NCBI GenBank assembly: GCA_902806085.1
Contig: CADCVH010000102.1
Span: 1-64,000, forward strand
DNA from: an uncultured Rubrobacteraceae bacterium
GTDB lineage: Bacteria; Actinomycetota; Rubrobacteria; Rubrobacterales; Rubrobacteraceae
Direction of reading: 5' to 3'
DNA: 64,000 nucleotides
Positions 59,649 through 64,000 of the stretch are shown piece after piece. Numbering within the stretch: the first letter of the stretch is position 1; each line of letters opens with the position of its first letter. The notes beneath the pieces were generated by a model. That model was not told the origin of the DNA, made no database searches, and was given only the letters and a program-made list of their open reading frames with translations. The position numbers and the translations under genes are program-made.

Positions 59649-59737
59649 GCGCGCCCTCCTCTCGCGGGGTTACGTTTCGTATTCTCGCCCAGCCCGGCGG
59701 GCGTGTCTAATCCTTATCGGAGTACGCGGGCGGGCGT

Positions 59738-61354
59738 TTAACGGGTCCTGAACCTGAGCTGGACCGTGGTGCCGCGGCCGGGGGCGGAGATGGCGTCGAA
59801 TTCCGCCCCGACCTCTCGCGCGCGCTGGCGCATGTAGCCGAGGCCCAGGCCGGGTGGAGGGTTCGTGGGGTCGAAGCCGCGCCCGTCGTCCCGGACGCGC
59901 ACGATGAGCAGGTCGCCCACCCGCCGGGACTCCAGGCGCAGGCTGCCTGCGCCCGAGTGCTTGGCGACGTTCCAGAACGCCTCGACGAGGAACCGGTAGA
60001 CGGCGGCGATCTCCATCGCGGAGAGCCCGTCCAGCGGGGCCTGGAGGTCCTCGTGGGTCTTTATCCCGAAGTACTCCTCGAACTTCACCAGCCGGTGGCG
60101 GAGGTACTCGCGGGGCCGCATGGCCCCCTCGCCGTGTATCGAGGTCTGCAACTCCTCGTAGGGCCGCGAGACCTGGAACTCCGTCTCGCGCGAGGCGCGC
60201 AGGGCGTTTGAGACCATGTGCGCGACCTCGTCGTGCTCGCCGCGGCGGGCGGCGTCCAGGGCCTCGCGGAGCGTCAGGGAGACGCCGTGCACGCCCTGCT
60301 TTACGGTGTCGTGCATCTCGGAGAGGACCCGACCCCCCTCCAGCCTGCGGGCCAGATCCTCCTGTTCTTCCGTGAGCCGCCGGGAGGCGAAGGAGACGAG
60401 GGCGACGCGCAGGGCGAGGTAGAGGAAGACCGCGGCGGCGCCCACCGCCGCGTAGGACGGCAGGGGGGGATGGGTCGCCCCCCAGAGGAGCACGGCGGCC
60501 AGGTGGACCGCCGGGGAGAGCGGCCCGAACCAGAAGGCGAAGACCCGCCACGGCTCTATCCTGGCGCGTTCCACGAAGGCCACCGGGGCGGCGCCGAGGG
60601 CGGCCAGCCCCAGGCAGGCGAGGCCGAGGACCCAGATCATGTCGGGCCAGCCGGCGCCCTCGTAGGTGCCGGAGGCCCTGGAGGCGAGGTAGAGGCCGTC
60701 GGCCACCGCGAACGCCACGAAGCTCAGGGTGAGCGAGCCCGTGAACGGCGGCTTGCCGGCCGACGAGAGGACCACGAGGCAGAGAAAGAGCAGCGCCGCG
60801 TCGAACAGCAACCACGAGAGAACGGAGAGGACTTCCCCCCAGCCCGCGGCCCCCGTGGCCGAGACCGCGGACCCGAGGAAGAAGTACCAGGTAAGGACGC
60901 CGGTGGAGAGCATGATGCACAACGCGTCGAGGCCGGTGACGAGCGTGATCTTCCTGGTCGTCAGGCCCACCAGGAGGAGCATGGCGGCGGCGAAGAAGAG
61001 GTACGAGACCAGGTAAGCGGCGTGATGGTAGGACGCGCCCTGCGCGCCGAGCGGGGTGCCCTGCAACCCGGACCAACCCAGATCTCCCAGGAAGTTGGCG
61101 GCCACGCCCGCGCCGAGCAGGCCCCAGAGCAGACGCTGCCGCCCGCCCGCGCCGCTGATGGCCCGCCCCAGCGAGAACGAGGCGAAGACCGCCGCCCCGA
61201 GGTAGAGCACGATCGACACCAGATACCGGCCGCCAGAACCGGCCGGAAACGCGGCGAAGAGGAGCGCGCCGATAAACCAGCACGCGAAAACCCCCACGCG
61301 TGTGGCCCCCGCGCCACGCGGGGTACGCGACTTCGAAACGTCCGTGACCTGCAC
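59738..61354 (-). CDS. orphan membrane sensor histidine kinase (HisKA_3/NarX-like)
   Basis: The 538-residue kinase has eight or more N-terminal transmembrane helices (about residues 15-320: GVFACWFIGALLFAAFPAG, LVSIVLYLGAAVFASFSLG and others). A HisKA_3-type H-box follows (LSEMHDTVKQGVHGVSLTL), then the ATPase domain with NVAKHSGAGSLRLESRRVG, VRDDGRGFDP and GLGLGYMRQRAREVGAEF. This is the LiaS/DesK/NarX class, which normally partners a NarL-family regulator; none is adjacent. GTG 61354 is chosen because GGAGGG lies six bases upstream. Confidence 0.9.
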   Translation of the reverse strand: MQVTDVSKSRTPRGAGATRVGVFACWFIGALLFAAFPAGSGGRYLVSIVLYLGAAVFASFSLGRAISGAGGRQRLLWGLLGAGVAANFLGDLGWSGLQGTPLGAQGASYHHAAYLVSYLFFAAAMLLLVGLTTRKITLVTGLDALCIMLSTGVLTWYFFLGSAVSATGAAGWGEVLSVLSWLLFDAALLFLCLVVLSSAGKPPFTGSLTLSFVAFAVADGLYLASRASGTYEGAGWPDMIWVLGLACLGLAALGAAPVAFVERARIEPWRVFAFWFGPLSPAVHLAAVLLWGATHPPLPSYAAVGAAAVFLYLALRVALVSFASRRLTEEQEDLARRLEGGRVLSEMHDTVKQGVHGVSLTLREALDAARRGEHDEVAHMVSNALRASRETEFQVSRPYEELQTSIHGEGAMRPREYLRHRLVKFEEYFGIKTHEDLQAPLDGLSAMEIAAVYRFLVEAFWNVAKHSGAGSLRLESRRVGDLLIVRVRDDGRGFDPTNPPPGLGLGYMRQRAREVGAEFDAISAPGRGTTVQLRFRTR

Positions 61355-61476
61355 TAACCGCCCTCCAAAAACTGCTGCCCCCATCGTACCAAGCGGCCCC
61401 CCGCGGGGCTAGTCTCGCGGGAGGGCTTCGGATGCTACAGTAGCGCCTTCTGACGGAGGAGATTCGGGAGGATCGC

Positions 61477-62472
61477 GTGAAATACCGGCGTTTGGGCGAT
61501 ACGGGGCTGATGGTTTCTGAGTTGTGCCTCGGGTGCATGACGTTCGGCCGGGAGGCCGACGAGGAGGACTCCAAAAAGCTCGTCGCCCGCTTCCTGGAGG
61601 CCGGCGGCAACTTTTTGGACACCGCGGACGTCTACACCAGGGGCGTCTCCGAGGAGATCACCGGCCGCGCCATAAAGTCCGTGCGCGACGACGTCGTGCT
61701 CGCCACCAAGGTCCGATTCCCTATGGGCGACGGCCCGAACGACGTCGGCCTCTCCCGCAAGCACATAACCCGGGGCTGCGAGGATAGCCTGCGCCGCCTC
61801 GGCACGGACTACATCGACCTCTACCAGGTCCACTGCTGGGACGCGGCCACACCGCTCGAGGAGACGCTCGGCGCCCTGACGGACCTCGTTCGCGCCGGCA
61901 AGGTCCGGTACATCGGCGTCTCGAACTTCACGGCGTGGCAGATCATGAAGAGCGTGTCCCTAAGCGACGCTTTGGGCCTGGAGCGGTTCGTGTGCCTGCA
62001 GCCGCAGTACTCCCTGATCGAGCGCAACGTAGAGTACGAGATCCTGCCCGCCTGCCTGGAGGAGGGCCTCGGCGTGATCCCCTGGAGCCCGCTCGGCGGT
62101 GGCTTCCTCTCGGGCAAGTACCGTCGCGGCGAGGCGCCGCCGCGGGGCTCTCGCATCTCCGAAGCCGAGGAATCCATGGAGGAGTACTGGGACCGCCGTG
62201 CCACCGAACGCAACTGGGCGGTCCTCGACGTCGTCGGCGAGATAGGCGAGGCCACGGGCAAGTCCTACGCCCAGATCGCCCTGAACTGGCTGCTCCGCCA
62301 GCCGGCGGTCACGGCCCCCATCGTCGGGGCGCGCACCCTCGAACAACTCGAGGACAACCTTGGCGCCGCCGGCTGGGAGCTCGACGAGGACCAGGTGGAC
62401 AGGATCTCGGAGGCCGGCGCGCCCGAGGACACCTACCCGCACCGCTTTATCCGGAACGCGCAGCGGGTTTAG
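61477..62472 (+). CDS. aldo/keto reductase
   Basis: The 331-residue TIM-barrel oxidoreductase has [68 protein letters not shown] and [13 protein letters not shown]. The NADPH-binding [21 protein letters not shown] follows near the end. Asp, Tyr, Lys and His of the catalytic tetrad are present. Substrate unknown. GTG start with GGGAGGA upstream; the TAG stop lies in a 17-base repeat. Confidence 0.92.
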   Translation: MKYRRLGDTGLMVSELCLGCMTFGREADEEDSKKLVARFLEAGGNFLDTADVYTRGVSEEITGRAIKSVRDDVVLATKVRFPMGDGPNDVGLSRKHITRGCEDSLRRLGTDYIDLYQVHCWDAATPLEETLGALTDLVRAGKVRYIGVSNFTAWQIMKSVSLSDALGLERFVCLQPQYSLIERNVEYEILPACLEEGLGVIPWSPLGGGFLSGKYRRGEAPPRGSRISEAEESMEEYWDRRATERNWAVLDVVGEIGEATGKSYAQIALNWLLRQPAVTAPIVGARTLEQLEDNLGAAGWELDEDQVDRISEAGAPEDTYPHRFIRNAQRV

Positions 62473-62518
62473 GGGGCCTCCGGTTTTAGGGGGCCTCCGG
62501 TTTTAGGGGGCCTCCGGT
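62468..62518 (+). repeat. three tandem copies of a 17-base unit
   Basis: TTTAGGGGGCCTCCGGT occurs three times in a row from the stop codon of the aldo/keto reductase gene, which lies in the first copy. Each copy holds the partial palindrome GGGGGCCTCC, so the array could form several small hairpins. Confidence 0.85.
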
Positions 62519-62560
62519 TTCGGGAAGGCGGGGCGGCGGACCGTTTGGTAGGATCGTGGC

Positions 62561-62920
62561 GTGGACCGGTACTCCTTTAGCGTGCGCTTGACTCCCGGGG
62601 CGCGGGGGCTTCTGCGTCCGGGCGAGGCGCTGGTGCTGGACTGGCACCGGATGGCGATCTGCTGCGCCGGGGCCGGGGAGATGAGCCTCTACGCGACGGG
62701 AGAGGAGGGGGCCCGTCGGCGCAAGGGGCTCGTCCGTATAAAGGGGGACGATCCCGTCTACGCCGCCCGCGCCATCTTTCCCCACCTCGCCGGTCGGGAG
62801 GTGACGCTCGACGCCCGAAAGACCTTCGGGCTTCGGCGCTTCACCTCAGATCTGCCGCGCGATTTCGGGCTGCGCGCCGTGATGGGCTACCTGCCCGCGC
62901 CCGAGAAGAGGACGGGCTAG
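62561..62920 (+). CDS. unrecognised 119-residue protein
   Basis: I do not recognise this protein. It reads MDRYSFSVRLTPGARGLLRP, then EALVLDWHRMAICCAGAGEMSLYATG and GLVRIKGDDPVYAARAIF. HLAGREVTLDARKTFGLRRFTSDLPRDF follows. The mixed pattern suggests a small alpha/beta cytoplasmic protein. GTG 62561 lies six bases after TAGGAT with no Shine-Dalgarno, the leaderless pattern seen repeatedly here, which supports it as a real gene. Confidence 0.6.
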   Translation: MDRYSFSVRLTPGARGLLRPGEALVLDWHRMAICCAGAGEMSLYATGEEGARRRKGLVRIKGDDPVYAARAIFPHLAGREVTLDARKTFGLRRFTSDLPRDFGLRAVMGYLPAPEKRTG

Positions 62921-63003
62921 CCGGAGGGCCCGGCGTCGCTTGCCGGCCGCGCCGCCCATAGGAAAAGGCGATCGCTGCGCCCAAAGCTTCTATGCGGCCG
63001 TTA

Positions 63004-63032
63004 TTGACACGGCAATATCTCCTGCCTATGAT
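63004..63032 (+). promoter_or_regulatory. strong promoter of the MHS-family transporter gene
   Basis: TTGACA (63004-63009) and TATGAT (63027-63032) are separated by exactly 17 bases. This is the best sigma-70-like promoter in the window; the leader to the GTG start is about 100 bases. Confidence 0.8.
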
Positions 63033-63135
63033 CCTTGGCGGGTGGTGGGATCCGTGGGGTATATAGACACCCTTTCGGTGGACGCGAGCGTCTGCGGGGT
63101 CGCGAGCCGGTTCCGGGCGGGATAGGAGGAGGCCG

Positions 63136-64000
63136 GTGGAGGGTGTCGAGAAGCTCGGCGGCGAGAACATGGGCGAGAGGGTTTCCCCGGCGAGGGTGGC
63201 GCTTGCAAGCTCCATAGGCGCGACCATCGAATGGTACGACTTCTTTATCTACGGCACGGCGGCTGGGCTCGTCTTTCCGGCGCTGTTCTTTACGAACCTG
63301 GACCCGGTCGTCGGGGGCATAGTCGCGTTCGCGACGTTCGCGGTGGGTTATCTGGCCCGTCCTATCGGGAGCGTGATCTTCGGCCACTACGGGGACAAGA
63401 TCGGGCGCAAGACCATGCTGATCCTGACGCTCTTCATCATGGGTGCCGCGACCTTCGCCATAGGCCTCCTGCCTACCTACGGCCAGATCGGCAGCTGGGC
63501 CGCGGTCTTGCTGGTGGCGATGCGCGTCCTGCAGGGCATCGCCGTCGGCGGCGAGTACGGCGGGGCCGTCCTCATGGCGGTCGAGTACGCCCCGGAAGGC
63601 CGGCGGGGCTTCTACGGGAGTTGGCCGCAGGTCGGGGTGCCGGCGGGGCTTTTGCTTGCCTCCGGGATGTTCGGGTTGCTCTCGCTCCTGCCCGAGGAGG
63701 CCTTCCTCACCTGGGGCTGGCGGGTGGCGTTCCTCGCGAGCATCGCGCTGGTCGTGGTCGGGCTGTACATCCGGCTGCAGATACTCGAGACCCCGGCCTT
63801 TACGCGCGTCAGGGAGACGCAGGAGGAGGCGAGGATACCTTTCGTGGAGCTGCTTCGCACCCAGCCGAGGGAGCTTGTCCTCGGGATGGGCGTGCGCTGG
63901 GTCGAGGGGTTGGCGTTCAACGCGTACGGGGTCTTCCTGATCTCCTACGCCGTCAACCAGCTCGAGCTGCCGCAGCTCACCGCCCTTATCGGGGTGACCA
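63136..64000 (+). CDS. MFS transporter, metabolite:H+ symporter (MHS) family, cut by window end
   Basis: The first 288 residues are present and the gene continues beyond the window. Motifs are typical of the MHS family (ProP/ShiA/KgtP type): SIGATIEWYDFFIYGTAAGL, ARPIGSVIFGHYGDKIGRKT (MFS motif A) and VLQGIAVGGEYGGAVLMAVEYAP. Six or seven hydrophobic helices are visible. The substrate could be an organic acid, proline or betaine. GTG 63136 follows GGAGGAGG and a strong promoter. Confidence 0.93.
   Translation, partial: MEGVEKLGGENMGERVSPARVALASSIGATIEWYDFFIYGTAAGLVFPALFFTNLDPVVGGIVAFATFAVGYLARPIGSVIFGHYGDKIGRKTMLILTLFIMGAATFAIGLLPTYGQIGSWAAVLLVAMRVLQGIAVGGEYGGAVLMAVEYAPEGRRGFYGSWPQVGVPAGLLLASGMFGLLSLLPEEAFLTWGWRVAFLASIALVVVGLYIRLQILETPAFTRVRETQEEARIPFVELLRTQPRELVLGMGVRWVEGLAFNAYGVFLISYAVNQLELPQLTALIGVT

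Noticed and set aside
59670-61622. 650-codon minus-strand frame
   Set aside because: It is a shifted frame of the histidine kinase gene with no recognisable domain; the kinase frame at 59738-61354 has all motifs.
62468-62518. Possible CRISPR array
   Set aside because: The 17-base units are contiguous with no spacers and there are no cas genes.

Overview
The window is high-GC, densely packed bacterial chromosome with many GTG/TTG starts and long runs of genes overlapping by ATGA, GTGA or TTGA. Gene content (FdxA-type ferredoxin, class E-like sortase, TPP-riboswitch thiamine salvage genes, CsoR/CopA/CopZ, MoxR-DUF58-transglutaminase, paired DUF1206 proteins) suggests a deep-branching actinobacterium. 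Rubrobacter-like is my best guess, inferred from content only. I see no rRNA, CRISPR array, phage module or intact insertion sequence.

Layout. 0-13 kb: lipocalin-like gene, tRNA-Arg, OmpR-type regulator, NDP-sugar pyrophosphorylase with a MazG-like gene, murB, GrpB-like, NYN and STAS genes, a VapBC-like pair, CCA-adding enzyme, sulfurtransferase, sortase, SDR, a Crp/Fnr regulator and fdxA with an FNR-like box between them. 13-23 kb is a thiamine region: TPP riboswitch-thiT-thiN-SDR-thiD-thiM-thiW-DUF2071-thiE, then tandem-Nudix protein-membrane protein-thiL, chaB and a convergent tenA. 23-29 kb: sugar-nucleotide genes, relics of signalling proteins and a PhoPR-like two-component system. 29-36 kb: a frameshifted methyltransferase, a membrane protein, a dgcA/dgcN-like pair and an HNH protein. 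34-39 kb: MoxR-DUF58-transglutaminase operon, then erpA. 39-44 kb: Nudix and receiver-like genes, an ABC exporter and small membrane proteins. 44-49 kb: copA-csoR-copZ and a CNNM/CorC protein. 49-55 kb: 2-hydroxyacid dehydrogenase, Nudix, two DUF1206 genes, nadE. 55-61 kb: ABC-2 transporter genes (one set frameshifted) and an orphan histidine kinase. 61-64 kb: aldo/keto reductase, an unknown gene and an MHS-family transporter cut by the window end.

Genome-wide habits seen here. At least twelve genes have a -10-like hexamer only 6-8 bases before the start codon and no Shine-Dalgarno, the arrangement expected of leaderless mRNAs. In two places a tiny upstream reading frame ends in an ATGA overlap with the next gene. 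Two families of short AT-richer or CAGCCCGTCAGC-type repeats sit as inverted pairs in intergenic gaps and run into gene ends. Several genes carry compensating or homopolymer frameshifts, which may be real decay or sequencing indels.

The most coherent biological story is thiamine: uptake of thiamine (ThiT) and thiazole (ThiW), salvage of pyrimidine and thiazole (TenA, ThiD, ThiM, ThiE), two routes to TPP (ThiN, ThiL), plus three unexplained companions (SDR, DUF2071, tandem Nudix) that may handle damaged or alternative vitamers.
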